Assembly: GCF_013170705.1 (NCBI RefSeq)
Contig: NZ_CP033334.1
Location: 186,001 to 250,000, forward strand
Length of the DNA stretch: 64,000 bases
Source: Mesorhizobium loti
GTDB taxonomy: Bacteria; Pseudomonadota; Alphaproteobacteria; Rhizobiales; Rhizobiaceae
Reading direction: 5' to 3'
The notes under the pieces were generated by a model. It was not told where the DNA came from and did no database searches. It saw only the letters and a program-made list of their open reading frames with translations. Both the position numbers and the translations under genes were made by a program. Positions 54,108 to 62,999 of the stretch are shown one piece after another. How positions within the stretch are numbered: the first letter of the stretch is position 1; every line of letters starts with the position of its first letter.

Positions 54108-54538
54108 GCTGGGTGCACCTTTGAGGCATCGGCATGGTGGCGATAGATCTCCACCATGCCGGGAAGGCTGTCACTGACCACCGGCCTGCCATCGAGGCAG
54201 ACCCAGCAATGCGCCGAGACGCGCGGCGTCCGCAGCGACTTCGGGTCGACGCCGAAACGCAGCTCCGGATCGAAGCCGGCGAAGCGCAGGAAGCGATGGC
54301 CGAGCAGGCCTTCCCGCAGGCATCTGCGGTCGCGCATCAGCCAGGGATGGCGGACAGTGCGGTTGACGCGGGCGACGATGTAGGCCGATGGCAGGCCGCG
54401 ATAGGGGGTCGAGGAAGCGAGCGGGGCCCATTTCAGCACGTCCTCGAAGCTGCGCCCGGCAATGAGCGCCGGCATCAGCCGCGCGCTTGTCCAGAGATGG
54501 CAGCGAAACAGGGCACGCAGGAGCGGACCGTCAGCCAT
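54104..54538 (-). CDS. Lasso peptide biosynthesis B2-type cysteine protease
   Basis: A 144-residue transglutaminase-like protease. RRCLREGLLGHRFLRFAGF carries the nucleophile Cys73, the block VSAHCWVCLDGRPVVSD carries His110, and Asp116 or Asp123 completes the triad. In lasso systems B2 removes the leader peptide that B1 recognises. It is stand-alone (no fused B1), as in proteobacterial and firmicute split systems. It lies 19 bases after the PqqD-like gene and overlaps the kinase gene. Confidence 0.86.
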   Translation of the reverse strand: MADGPLLRALFRCHLWTSARLMPALIAGRSFEDVLKWAPLASSTPYRGLPSAYIVARVNRTVRHPWLMRDRRCLREGLLGHRFLRFAGFDPELRFGVDPKSLRTPRVSAHCWVCLDGRPVVSDSLPGMVEIYRHHADASKVHPA

Positions 54539-54557
54539 CAGGCGATACCTCTAGCCA

Positions 54558-54842
54558 TCAAGCACCCGGGGCGGCGAGAATACCTTCCGAGACCAGATCG
54601 TTGGCCAATGCCGCCATGTCCTCATCGAGCGTATCCTTGTCGACCTCGAACTCCTCGCAAAGCAGGCCGACGATCTGATCGAGGCTGCGCGCGCCATCCA
54701 CCTTGTCGAGAAAGGCTTCGGTCGTGCCGTTGCACGTATAGAGCTGGCCGCTGCGTGCCAGAAGCACGACGGCACCGTCGCCGACATGCTGGACCGAGGC
54801 GTCGTCCGCCAGCCGCAAAACCGTTCCAGAGACAATTTCCAT
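54558..54842 (-). CDS. PqqD-like RiPP recognition protein (lasso B1 type)
   Basis: A 94-residue PqqD-family protein: IVSGTVLRLADDASVQHV, VLLARSGQLYTCNGTTEAFL and an Asp/Glu-rich C-terminal helix pair with VDKDTLDEDMAAL. PqqD folds bind leader peptides of ribosomally made, modified peptides and deliver them to the processing enzyme, here presumably the B2 protease gene downstream. The start is the ATG at 54842. The frame remains open upstream to a TAA near 55075 but without an ATG, and that extension is probably non-coding. Confidence 0.85.
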   Translation of the reverse strand: MEIVSGTVLRLADDASVQHVGDGAVVLLARSGQLYTCNGTTEAFLDKVDGARSLDQIVGLLCEEFEVDKDTLDEDMAALANDLVSEGILAAPGA

Positions 54843-55115
54843 CACCAACCCCAACAAGCCGTGCCAGAACCCGAAAATGAGATAGCGCGGCGGTGCGGCG
54901 CTGTCTATCGGCCGGCCGGAGAGATAGCCGATGCGGCTTTGCGATGGGACGGATTCCCCGCCGATCGCACAAGCGCCATCACCCGTTCCCAACCGAAAAT
55001 CGCCCCAGAAATAGTCGTCGCCGTGACGCCACAGGCAAGTGCATTGACCGATGGGACCGTTGCTTTTCTTCCCTTAAGTAAGGTAAAGACTCCACGGGTT
55101 TGGGGGAGGTAGCGT

Positions 55116-55232
55116 ATGCGTTACAACTGGGAGCGGGCTCCGACGACTTTCGAACGTCATCGAAAAGCCCTGGCGGCGGCGATTTTGATCTTCGGCGGCG
55201 TAGGCCTCATGCTCGTGGCCCTGCCGATCTAG
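55116..55232 (+). CDS. 38-residue membrane microprotein
   Basis: A very small gene with a strong ribosome binding site (GGGGGAGG, about six bases before the ATG). The product has a polar, basic first half (MRYNWERAPTTFERHRKA) and one hydrophobic span of about 20 residues to the C-terminus containing GGVG. It diverges from the PqqD-protease-kinase operon, 273 bases between starts, and converges on the DUF2259-like gene. It could be a small regulatory membrane peptide; it lacks the acidic residue a lasso ring needs, so it does not look like a lasso core. Confidence 0.6.
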   Translation: MRYNWERAPTTFERHRKALAAAILIFGGVGLMLVALPI

Positions 55233-55290
55233 TACAATCGAAATTTTGTCCAATGAATACAGTTCGTTAGTCGGCTATCGAGCCGGCTCC

Positions 55291-56157
55291 TCAGCGAGCC
55301 TGCCCAGTCACGGCAATGAAACGGCGGTCGCGCCCTTCGAAGCCCTGGCTGAAGCGCTGCACCAGCACGACAATCACCGCCGGTTTGCCTGAAGGTGTGT
55401 ATTCATAGGATTCCGACAGGCTGTAGGAAGTCGGGCAGTTCCTCGAGCCAGGCACGGCCTTGTCCTCGTGCAAGGTCTTGAACGGCTTGCCGTCCTGGCC
55501 CCGCAGCGACAGCCGGAAACCGAGCGCCTTGCCCGTCTTGTCGCCTTGAGGGGTCTCGTCACCTTGCAAGGCCTTGTCACCTTGGAGGGCCTGGTCGCCC
55601 GATTGGGCCTCGTCGAAATTCGCCGAACAATCCGCCGTGCTGGCGGCCAGGATCTGGTCGAGCTGGATCGTCGAAATGCCTGTCTCGCCATAGAGCGGCG
55701 AAAGCCATTTCCGCGACACCTGCTCGAGGCGGGAGATGTCGGCGTAGGCGACCATCTCGCTGGGGAAGGTGAACTTGTCGGAGGCGGTCTGCTTGCCGCG
55801 CGATGCGATGGCGTATCTGGCCAGGATGGGGTTTGCCCTCGCAGCCGCTTGCGCCCTTGCCTGTTCGAGCGTCAGCGTCGATTCCTCGGATTCGTCAACG
55901 ACCAGTATGGGCTTGCCGCCAACGAATTCGTCGGTGCGCGTGTCGATGATGTCGATCTGCGAATAACCGGACGCCGAGGCACCGGCATCGAGCTCACCAT
56001 ATTGCTCGAAGGCGAAATAGCCGCCGTCGGGCGAGAAGCCGATGACGCGCCGTGCCGCTGCGTCTCCGGCCAGTGCGGTTGCGGTGGAGATCGCGAGCAT
56101 CGCGCCGACCGTCAGCGCAAATGCCGGTTTTGCCATGATCGGCAATGGATGGCGCAT
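55291..56157 (-). CDS. DUF2259-like predicted secreted protein
   Basis: A 288-residue protein with a signal peptide (MRHPLPIMAKPAFALTVGAM, cut near ALAGD) and IGFSPDGGYFAFEQYGELDA, the opening of the DUF2259 family of predicted secreted proteins. Two conserved-looking Cys (TADCSANF and RNCPTSY) may form a disulfide. Residues about 185-207 contain a tandem five-residue repeat (GDQALQ, GDKALQ, GDETPQ, GDKTGK). Function unknown. The ATG at 56157 starts the signal peptide; the frame opens further upstream. Confidence 0.78.
   Translation of the reverse strand: MRHPLPIMAKPAFALTVGAMLAISTATALAGDAAARRVIGFSPDGGYFAFEQYGELDAGASASGYSQIDIIDTRTDEFVGGKPILVVDESEESTLTLEQARAQAAARANPILARYAIASRGKQTASDKFTFPSEMVAYADISRLEQVSRKWLSPLYGETGISTIQLDQILAASTADCSANFDEAQSGDQALQGDKALQGDETPQGDKTGKALGFRLSLRGQDGKPFKTLHEDKAVPGSRNCPTSYSLSESYEYTPSGKPAVIVVLVQRFSQGFEGRDRRFIAVTGQAR
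55537..55606. repeat. Imperfect 15-base tandem repeat inside the DUF2259-like gene
   Basis: About four units of a 15-base pattern (variants of CTTGTCACCTTGGAG) keep the reading frame and code for the GDxxLQ-type peptide repeat. Copy number could vary by slippage without a frameshift. Confidence 0.7.
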
Positions 56158-56311
56158 CGTTCGGATCCTCCCTCGCGAAGGCTCCACTTCACGACACAGG
56201 GCACCAGGGGTCAAGACGAGACCGGCTCAGACGAAAATCAGGGAAGACAGCGCCGGAAAAAACAGCATAGGCTGTTTGCAAAGACGGCAAATGGTTCCTG
56301 GGGAGGTACGG

Positions 56312-58219
56312 ATGGCTTCACGCTATCATGAGGTCTATGACGGTTGGAAACGCGAACCGGAAGAATTCTGGGCGGACGCGGCGGGCGCCATCGACTGGTA
56401 TTCGCCCTGGGACAAGGTGTTCGACGCCACCGCCGGCGTCTACGGCCGCTGGTTTACGGGCGCCACCTGCAACACCTGCTACAACGCCATTGACCGGCAT
56501 GTCGCCGGCGGACGCGCCGACCAGATCGCGCTGATCTATGACAGCGCCATCACCGGAACGGTGAGAAAATTCACCTATGCCGAACTGAAGCGTGAAGTGG
56601 TGGCCCTGACCTCTGTGCTGAAGAACCGGGGCGTCGGCAAGGGCGACCGCGTCATCATCTACATGCCGATGGTGGCGGAGGCGGCCATCGCCATGCTCGC
56701 CTGCGCCCGAATCGGCGCCGTGCATTCGGTGGTCTTCGGCGGCTTTGCCTCGCATGAGCTTGCCACCCGCATCGACGACGCCAGGCCCAAGCTGATCATC
56801 TCGGCCTCCTGCGGCCTGGAGCCAGGCCGCATCGTTGCCTACAAGCCACTGCTCGACAAAGCGATCGAGATGTCCCGCCACAAGCCGGACGCTTGCCTGA
56901 TCCTGCAGCGCGACCAGCTGCGCTGTGACCTGAAGGACCATTTCGACATCGACTATGCCGACGCCGTCGCGCGCGAGCGGGCCGCAGGCGCCAATGTCGA
57001 CTGCGTGCCGGTGCTCGCCACCGATCCGCTCTACATCATCTACACGTCGGGCACGACCGGCCAGCCAAAGGGCATCGTGCGCGACAATGGCGGCCACATG
57101 GTCGCGCTGAAATGGACGATGGAGAACGAGTTCGGCGTCAAGCCGGGCGAAGTGTTCTGGGCGGCGTCCGATGTCGGCTGGGTGGTCGGCCATTCCTACA
57201 TCGTCTACGGACCACTGCTGCATGGCTGTACCAGCATCCTGTTCGAAGGCAAGCCGATCGGCACGCCGGATGCCGGCACCTACTGGCGGGTCATCTCGGA
57301 TCATGGCGTCGTCGCGCTGTTCACCGCGCCGACGGCTTTCCGCGCCATCAAGGGGCAGGACCCGAAAGGCGAGTTCGTTCCCAAATACGATCTGTCGAAA
57401 TTCCGCACGCTGTTCCTCGCCGGCGAGCGCGCCGACCCCGAAACCATCAAATGGGCGGAGCAGAAGCTGAACGTGCCGGTGGTCGACCATTGGTGGCAGA
57501 CCGAGACCGGTTCGCCGATGACCATCAACCCGGCGGGGCTAGGGCTGCTGCCGGTGAAATACGGCTCACCCGGCGTGCCGATGCCCGGCTACGATATCCG
57601 CGTGCTTGACGATGCCGGCCACGAAGTGCCGCGCGGGACGCTCGGCAATGTCGTGGTCAAGCTGCCGCTGCCCGCCGGCTGCCTGCCGACGCTGTGGAAC
57701 GCGGATGCACGCTTCCGCCAAGCCTATCTCGATGAGTTCCCCGGTTTCTACAAGACAGCCGATGCCGGCATGATCGACGAGGACGGTTACCTCTACGTGA
57801 TGGCCCGCACCGACGACATCATCAATGTCGCCGGCCACCGGCTGTCGACCGGCGCCATGGAAGAGGTGCTGGCCGCCCATCCCGATGTCGCCGAATGCGC
57901 TGTCGTCGGCATCGCCGATGCGATGAAGGGCCAGATCCCGCTCGGCTTCGTGGTGCTGAACGCCGGTGTCGCGCGCGACGGCGGCGCCATCGAAAAGGAG
58001 GTCGTCGCGCTGGTGCGCGAGCGCATCGGCCCGGTCGCGGCCTTCAAGACCGTGGTGACGATCAAGCGCCTGCCCAAGACCCGGTCGGGAAAGATCCTGC
58101 GCGGCACCATGCAGAAGATCGCCGACAAGGAGGAGTGGGCGATGCCGGCGACCATCGACGACCCTGCCATCCTTGACGAGATCAGCGCTGCCCTGAAGGC
58201 GCGCGGGATCGGGGTTTGA
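56312..58219 (+). CDS. prpE: Propionyl-CoA synthetase
   Basis: A 635-residue acyl-CoA synthetase that makes propionyl-CoA from propionate, CoA and ATP through an acyl-adenylate. An acetyl-CoA synthetase N-terminal domain opens with SRYHEVYDGWKREPEEFW, the P-loop-like motif is IIYTSGTTGQPKGIVRD, then DVGWVVGHSY, WWQTETGSP, and the catalytic Lys in LPKTRSGKILRGTM at the C-terminus. The opening residues and FGGVPAH-position variant FGGFASHELA match PrpE rather than Acs. The start has GGGGAGG nine bases upstream; the frame is open to 56042 but that part is antisense to the DUF2259-like gene. Confidence 0.92.
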   Translation: MASRYHEVYDGWKREPEEFWADAAGAIDWYSPWDKVFDATAGVYGRWFTGATCNTCYNAIDRHVAGGRADQIALIYDSAITGTVRKFTYAELKREVVALTSVLKNRGVGKGDRVIIYMPMVAEAAIAMLACARIGAVHSVVFGGFASHELATRIDDARPKLIISASCGLEPGRIVAYKPLLDKAIEMSRHKPDACLILQRDQLRCDLKDHFDIDYADAVARERAAGANVDCVPVLATDPLYIIYTSGTTGQPKGIVRDNGGHMVALKWTMENEFGVKPGEVFWAASDVGWVVGHSYIVYGPLLHGCTSILFEGKPIGTPDAGTYWRVISDHGVVALFTAPTAFRAIKGQDPKGEFVPKYDLSKFRTLFLAGERADPETIKWAEQKLNVPVVDHWWQTETGSPMTINPAGLGLLPVKYGSPGVPMPGYDIRVLDDAGHEVPRGTLGNVVVKLPLPAGCLPTLWNADARFRQAYLDEFPGFYKTADAGMIDEDGYLYVMARTDDIINVAGHRLSTGAMEEVLAAHPDVAECAVVGIADAMKGQIPLGFVVLNAGVARDGGAIEKEVVALVRERIGPVAAFKTVVTIKRLPKTRSGKILRGTMQKIADKEEWAMPATIDDPAILDEISAALKARGIGV

Positions 58220-58353
58220 GGCCGACACGGTGAGCGGTTTCGCGGCGCCCTTCCGCGCCGGTCGGCCTATCCTGATCGGCGAGCAATACTTTTATTGTGC
58301 AATGCAGCAAGCCACCCTAAAGTGACGGGTGGGGGGCCATCCGGCGGTGCGGT

Positions 58354-59436
58354 ATGGCTCAACAGAAAATTACGTTCGGCGGCGTCGACATCCTGCGATT
58401 TCTCGCCGCCGTGCTGGTCATGATCTACCATTATGGCTTCTGGGTATGGGCCTATCCCGATGGCATTTCGGCGCAGGCCACCGGCGGCGTGCCGGCGCAG
58501 CCGGCAATAGGGGCCTGGGTCGGGTCCGGCTGGGTCGGCGTTGAGATCTTCTTCGTCATCAGCGGCTTCGTCATCGCCTTCAGCGCCGAGAAATCGACGC
58601 CCCTGCGGTTTTTCGAGGCAAGGTTCAAAAGGCTGGCGCCGGCAGTCTGGATCTGCGCGCCGATCACCGCCGTGCTTTTGCTGCTCATCGGCCTGAGCTG
58701 GCCGACCGATGCGGTGGTCAGGCTCGTCCGCACCGGCCTGTTCGCGCCCTATGGCCCCTGGGTGGACAGTGTCTACTGGACGCTTGGCATCGAGATCGCC
58801 TTCTACGCCATCGTCTGGATCCTGCTGCGGCTCGGCCGCTTCCATCTGATGGAAATGGCCGCTATCGCCATCGGCCTCGTCAGCACGCTGTTCTGGTGCC
58901 TCTATTATCTCTTCGACTGGTCCGACTTCGCCGAGACGCGCTGGCTGCAGCTTACCCTGGTGCACCATGGCTGTTTCTTCGCGGTCGGCGTGTTGCTCTG
59001 GCTGATGCGGTTCAAGGCGCTGACGCCTTCCCGCCTTGGCTTCTGCCTGTTGTTCCTCGGCGGCGGCGTGCTGCAGATCGCCAGTTCGGTCGACGTCCAC
59101 AGCATCAAGGTCAATGCCGTGATGCCCTATGCGCCGCCAATCCTGATCTTTCTCGTCGCTATCGCCTTGATGGCATGGTCGTTGCGGCTCAACCTCGGCT
59201 GGAGCGGCTGGCGCCGGATCGGCCTGATGACCTATCCGCTCTATCTGATCCACGATGTTGTCGGCGCGGCAATGCTTGGGGCCATGGTCCGCGCCGGTGC
59301 TCCTTATCTCCCATCGATGGCGATCGTCGGCGCGACCATGATCGCGGCAAGCTGGCTGGTGGCGACCGAGGCCGAGCCGCGTATCCGGCTGCTGCTCGAC
59401 CACACCGTTTTCCGCTATCGGCTCAAGGCCGCCTAG
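58354..59436 (+). CDS. Acyltransferase family 3 membrane protein (OafA/ExoZ-like)
   Basis: A 360-residue polytopic protein of the acyltransferase-3 family with about ten spans. The essential His is in LAAVLVMIYHYGFWVW, and GSGWVGVEIFFVISGFVIAFS is the second signature. Such enzymes O-acetylate or succinylate surface sugars. Two genes further on is an exopolysaccharide kinase, so a role in modifying that polymer is plausible but not shown. The C-terminal SGNH domain of the larger members is absent. Confidence 0.9.
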   Translation: MAQQKITFGGVDILRFLAAVLVMIYHYGFWVWAYPDGISAQATGGVPAQPAIGAWVGSGWVGVEIFFVISGFVIAFSAEKSTPLRFFEARFKRLAPAVWICAPITAVLLLLIGLSWPTDAVVRLVRTGLFAPYGPWVDSVYWTLGIEIAFYAIVWILLRLGRFHLMEMAAIAIGLVSTLFWCLYYLFDWSDFAETRWLQLTLVHHGCFFAVGVLLWLMRFKALTPSRLGFCLLFLGGGVLQIASSVDVHSIKVNAVMPYAPPILIFLVAIALMAWSLRLNLGWSGWRRIGLMTYPLYLIHDVVGAAMLGAMVRAGAPYLPSMAIVGATMIAASWLVATEAEPRIRLLLDHTVFRYRLKAA

Positions 59437-59441
59437 ACGCC

Positions 59442-59540
59442 GGGTCGGTTCCCGTTTCGCGGAACCGGCGAACCGATCCATCTTCATCCTGACGCAACCG
59501 CGGGCGGAAAACCGCCTCGCACCTTTCCTGGAATTGCGCC
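59442..59540 (+). repeat. Dispersed three-hairpin repeat, copy 4 (shortened)
   Basis: The first stem pairs GGTCGGTTC (59443-59451) with GAACCGATC (59470-59478). Compared with copy 2 two base pairs have changed on both sides, so pairing is kept. The tail CGGAAAACCGCCTCGCACCT ... CCTGGAATTGC is present, while the middle GCGC stem is missing. Bases 59541-59727 show nothing else. Confidence 0.7.
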
Positions 59541-59727
59541 GTGGCGTGAACGCATCCAGCCGGCCCGGCATGCCCTATCCGTCTGGCGCGGCAGGATCTT
59601 TCCGAAATCCGGATTCCGCTTCGGGATCGTGAAATTAGCCTCTTGGCACGCTCCGCTTCACGCGGGATAACAGACAGTCATGTTTTGTGCATGACCGTCC
59701 GCTTTTCGATATCGAGAGCCTTCGCCA

Positions 59728-60486
59728 GTGAACCTGTTTCAGCGAAAACCCCGGATGGCGGCGCGCGCACGCCTCGATATCGACCTGCAGGACACGACCG
59801 TCTATGCGATCGGCGACGTGCATGGCTGCTACAAGGAGCTGCGCTCGCTGGAGCAGAAGATCCTGCTCGATTCCTTGCGCTTCCAGGGCCGCAAGATCAT
59901 CATCATGCTTGGCGACTATATCGACCGTGGGCCGCAATCGGCGCGGGTGCTCGACCATCTCCTTGCGCCGCCGCCGAAAGGGTTCCAGCGCATCTGCCTC
60001 GCGGGCAATCACGAGGTGGCGATGCTGCATTATCTCGACGGCAATCTGTCACGCGAACCCTGGTTGGCGACAGGTGGCCTGCAAACCCTGTTTTCCTATG
60101 GTCTCGACCCGCAGCGCCTTGCCGGTCTTTACGAAAGAAGCGCCGAGATCGACCAGCACATAAGGGATGTCATCCCGGCCGAGCATGTCAGCTTCCTGCG
60201 TGGGCTGCCGATCATGGTCCGCTCGAGGAAATTCGTCTTCGTCCATGCCGGCATCAGGCCGGGCGTCGACCTCGCGGCGCAGGACGACCGTGACCTCCTC
60301 CACATCCGTTCGGATTTCTTCGACGCGGCCCATCTGCTCGACCGCTGGGTGGTGCATGGCCACACGCCGGTGGACATACCGAGACTTGAGGGACGCAGGC
60401 TGGGCATCGACACCGCCGCCTTCCAGAGCGGCCGCCTGACGGCTGTCCGGATCGCCGACAAGCAAGGCCGCCTGATCTTCTCCTGA
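59728..60486 (+). CDS. Calcineurin-like metallophosphoesterase (protein phosphatase type)
   Basis: A 252-residue phosphatase with the full metal-binding set: GDVHGCYKEL, LGDYIDRGPQS, AGNHEVAML, VHAGIRPG and VVHGHTPV. This is the pattern of PPP-type serine/threonine or bis(nucleosyl)-tetraphosphate phosphatases. The start is a GTG at 59728; the ATG at 59755 is an alternative. It converges on the tyrosine-kinase gene of the polysaccharide region; a link to dephosphorylation there is speculation. Confidence 0.88.
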   Translation: MNLFQRKPRMAARARLDIDLQDTTVYAIGDVHGCYKELRSLEQKILLDSLRFQGRKIIIMLGDYIDRGPQSARVLDHLLAPPPKGFQRICLAGNHEVAMLHYLDGNLSREPWLATGGLQTLFSYGLDPQRLAGLYERSAEIDQHIRDVIPAEHVSFLRGLPIMVRSRKFVFVHAGIRPGVDLAAQDDRDLLHIRSDFFDAAHLLDRWVVHGHTPVDIPRLEGRRLGIDTAAFQSGRLTAVRIADKQGRLIFS

Positions 60487-60494
60487 TCAGGCGC

Positions 60495-60611
60495 GGCGCC
60501 TGGAGAATAGTGAACGGTTTCCCGGGAAGAGCGTGTAGCGCGTTCCCTTGGGAATTGCGTCAAAACAAGGAGTTAGAGCGGTTCGCCGTTTCCGTGAAAC
60601 AGTGAACTGCC
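60495..60611 (-). repeat. Dispersed three-hairpin repeat, copy 5 (inverted)
   Basis: Read on the minus strand this has GGGCAGTTCACTGTTT, loop CACGG, AAACGGCGAACCGCTC, then TTTTGACGCAATTCCCAAGG, a GCGC stem and CCCGGGAAACCG. It fills the space between the convergent phosphatase and ExoP-like genes and may serve as their shared 3' structure. Confidence 0.7.
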
Positions 60612-62999
60612 CTAGACCGGTGCCTTGCTGCGAACTTCCGACTTGTCGAGATAGTAGGTCGAATACTTGTCGAAGAATTTCTCCGAAGCCCCGAACGATC
60701 CGTATTTGGCGAGCTTCTTCAGATCGACCTTGTTCAGCACCACCCCGACGATCTTGTTGGCGACATAGGGCTCGGATTCCAGCATCGACCGCACCATGGC
60801 GCGTGGCGTGCGGCCCCATTCGGTGACGAGCACGAAGCCGTCGACGAGCGGCGCGAAGGCCTTGGCGTCGACCACCGGCCCGAGCGGCGGCAGATCGACG
60901 ACGATGTATTCGAACGTCTCCTTGGCATTCTCGATGAAGCGCCGCATTCCGGCCGAGGACAGCAGCTCGCTGGTGTGCGAGAAGTGCCCGCGCAACACGG
61001 CCGGGATGATGGCAAGCTTGGTCTGCCTGTCGATCTTGCCGACGGATTGCCAAGTCTGACCGCTCACCACCGCTTCCATCAAACCTTGCTCGGCCTCCAT
61101 GCCAAGGCTGCGGCTGAGACCTGGATTGCGCAAATCACCGTCGATGAGCAGCGTCTTGGCGCCGTTGGCGGCAAGCAGCCCGGCGAGATTGGCCGCCACC
61201 GTCGACTTGCCTTCGCCGGGAAGCACGGAGATGACGCCGATGACGCGGCTGCCTTGTCCTTCCATCACGACATCGAAGGCGATCTTGGCGCTGCGCAGCG
61301 TTTCGGCAAACATCGATGCCGGGGCGTCGATGCTCACCCTCATTCGCGCCCGCCTTTCAATGGCGGCCGGCGATCTGGCGGCCTTGGCATCCGGCTGAGC
61401 CTCGGCCGGCTTGTCGTCCTTGGCAGGTTTGCTGCCGATGGTCGGCAGGTAGCCGAGGAATTTGAGACCGACGCGGTCACGGACCTCCTCACCGGTCCGG
61501 AAAAACCGCTCGTTGAATTCGTTGAGGCCGCCGAAGCCTGCGCCCATCAACACACCGAGCACGAGCGAGAGCCCGAGCACGACCATGGTACGCGGGCTCG
61601 AGGCGGAGAGCGGCGTCGAGGCGTCCGAGATGATGCGGATCTTGCCGACCGGGAAGGATTGCTGCTGCGCGGCTTCCTCGTAGCGGCCGAGGAACGTCTG
61701 GTAGAGGGTCGTGAGCGCCGTCGCCTTCTGGTCGAGGTCGCGCAACTGGACCTGCGACTGGTTGTCGATGGAGCTCTTGCCCTGTGCGGCGGCGACATTG
61801 GCCCTGAGAGCGGTCTCGCGCGCCAGCGCCACCTCATATTCGTTGCGATAGCTTTCGGTGAGCTGCTTCAGCTCGCCGAAAATCTGCGCCGATATGTCGG
61901 CCTTTTCCTTGGCAAGCGCGACGGCCTGCGGATGTTCTGGACCGAAATTCGCCTCGACGTCCTGCTGCCGCTTGGCGACGGTGAGATAGCGGGTCTTGAG
62001 CGCCGAAATGACCGAACTGCTCGGCTGGTCGGCCGATATGGCCGCGTCCTTGAAGGCGTTGTCGGAGCCGCTATCGACAATCGACTTGTACTGCTGGTAG
62101 CGGGCGCTGGCGCGAGCCGTGTCGGCCTGCGCCACGATCAGCTGGGCGTTGAGATCGGCAAGCTGCTTGTCGCTCATCAGCTGGCCATCGCTGTTGGCGG
62201 ACAGGCCGTGCTCGGCCCTGAATTTCTCGACCGCGAGCGATGCCTGCTGCGAGCTTTCGCGCAGTTCCGTCAGCCGGCCCTGCAGCCAGACCGCCGCGCG
62301 CTCGGTGGCGTCGAAGCTGGCATCGAGCTGATCGGCAAGATAGGCTTCGGCATAGGCCTTGGTAATCGCGGTCGCCAGTCCCGGATCCGTCGCTTGATAG
62401 CCAAGCGCGATGACATAGCTTCGTCCGACACGATCCGCCCGGATTTCGCTCTGCAGCTTGAGGATGGCGTAGTCACGGCGGGACGCGGCAATCAGCGCAT
62501 CGCGGGCGGCCGGGTCGAGTTTGCTGATGTCACCAAGGCCCGGCATGGGCGGGCTGGGGCGGACATACTGGATCAGGCCGCGGATCAGGCCGACGCCCTG
62601 AGCAAGCGCCGACTGCGGCGGATTCATGAAGGCATCATTCTGGTCGAGCTTAAGCTTGTCGACGACCACCGCGGCAAGCCGCGTCGAGGTCAGTATCTCG
62701 ATCTGGCTTAAAATGGCGGAATCGGTCTGCATGGTGGTCGACGCCGCCGAAATGTCGTCGACGATCTTGTTCAGGCCCTCGTCGATCAGCACGCTCGACA
62801 CCGACACAAATTTGGGCGGCGTGGTCTGCAGATAGAGCATGCCCAGGAAAAGACCGATGGCGGCGCACACGGCAACCACCTTGGCCTGCCGCGCAGCCAT
62901 GCCAAGCAGCCGCTCGATATCGATGAAGTCTTCGCCGTCTCCTGCATCCGAATTCGGCAACGGCATCCTCTTGTCGAGAGGAAAGTTGGCATAGTTCAT
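60612..62999 (-). CDS. ExoP/Wzc-type polysaccharide co-polymerase and tyrosine kinase
   Basis: A 795-residue inner-membrane protein. A Wzz-type domain has one span near residue 40 (VVAVCAAIGLFLGMLYL), a long periplasmic coiled coil, and a second span near residue 470 before the cytosol. The BY-kinase domain has Walker A LPGEGKSTVAANL, Walker A' TLLIDGDLRNPG and IVVDLPPLGP, and the tail carries a Tyr cluster (YGSFG, KYSTYYLDK) for autophosphorylation. It controls chain length and export of an exopolysaccharide. The start at 62999 gives the family N-terminus; the frame opens earlier at 63161. Confidence 0.92.
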   Translation of the reverse strand: MNYANFPLDKRMPLPNSDAGDGEDFIDIERLLGMAARQAKVVAVCAAIGLFLGMLYLQTTPPKFVSVSSVLIDEGLNKIVDDISAASTTMQTDSAILSQIEILTSTRLAAVVVDKLKLDQNDAFMNPPQSALAQGVGLIRGLIQYVRPSPPMPGLGDISKLDPAARDALIAASRRDYAILKLQSEIRADRVGRSYVIALGYQATDPGLATAITKAYAEAYLADQLDASFDATERAAVWLQGRLTELRESSQQASLAVEKFRAEHGLSANSDGQLMSDKQLADLNAQLIVAQADTARASARYQQYKSIVDSGSDNAFKDAAISADQPSSSVISALKTRYLTVAKRQQDVEANFGPEHPQAVALAKEKADISAQIFGELKQLTESYRNEYEVALARETALRANVAAAQGKSSIDNQSQVQLRDLDQKATALTTLYQTFLGRYEEAAQQQSFPVGKIRIISDASTPLSASSPRTMVVLGLSLVLGVLMGAGFGGLNEFNERFFRTGEEVRDRVGLKFLGYLPTIGSKPAKDDKPAEAQPDAKAARSPAAIERRARMRVSIDAPASMFAETLRSAKIAFDVVMEGQGSRVIGVISVLPGEGKSTVAANLAGLLAANGAKTLLIDGDLRNPGLSRSLGMEAEQGLMEAVVSGQTWQSVGKIDRQTKLAIIPAVLRGHFSHTSELLSSAGMRRFIENAKETFEYIVVDLPPLGPVVDAKAFAPLVDGFVLVTEWGRTPRAMVRSMLESEPYVANKIVGVVLNKVDLKKLAKYGSFGASEKFFDKYSTYYLDKSEVRSKAPV

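Noticed and set aside
54843..55110. Possible lasso precursor ORFs upstream of the PqqD-like gene
   Set aside because: Minus-strand ORFs of 21 and 24 codons exist, but they lack a good ribosome binding site and a leader/core pattern with a Gly start and a ring-forming acid; the in-frame extension of the PqqD-like gene has no ATG.
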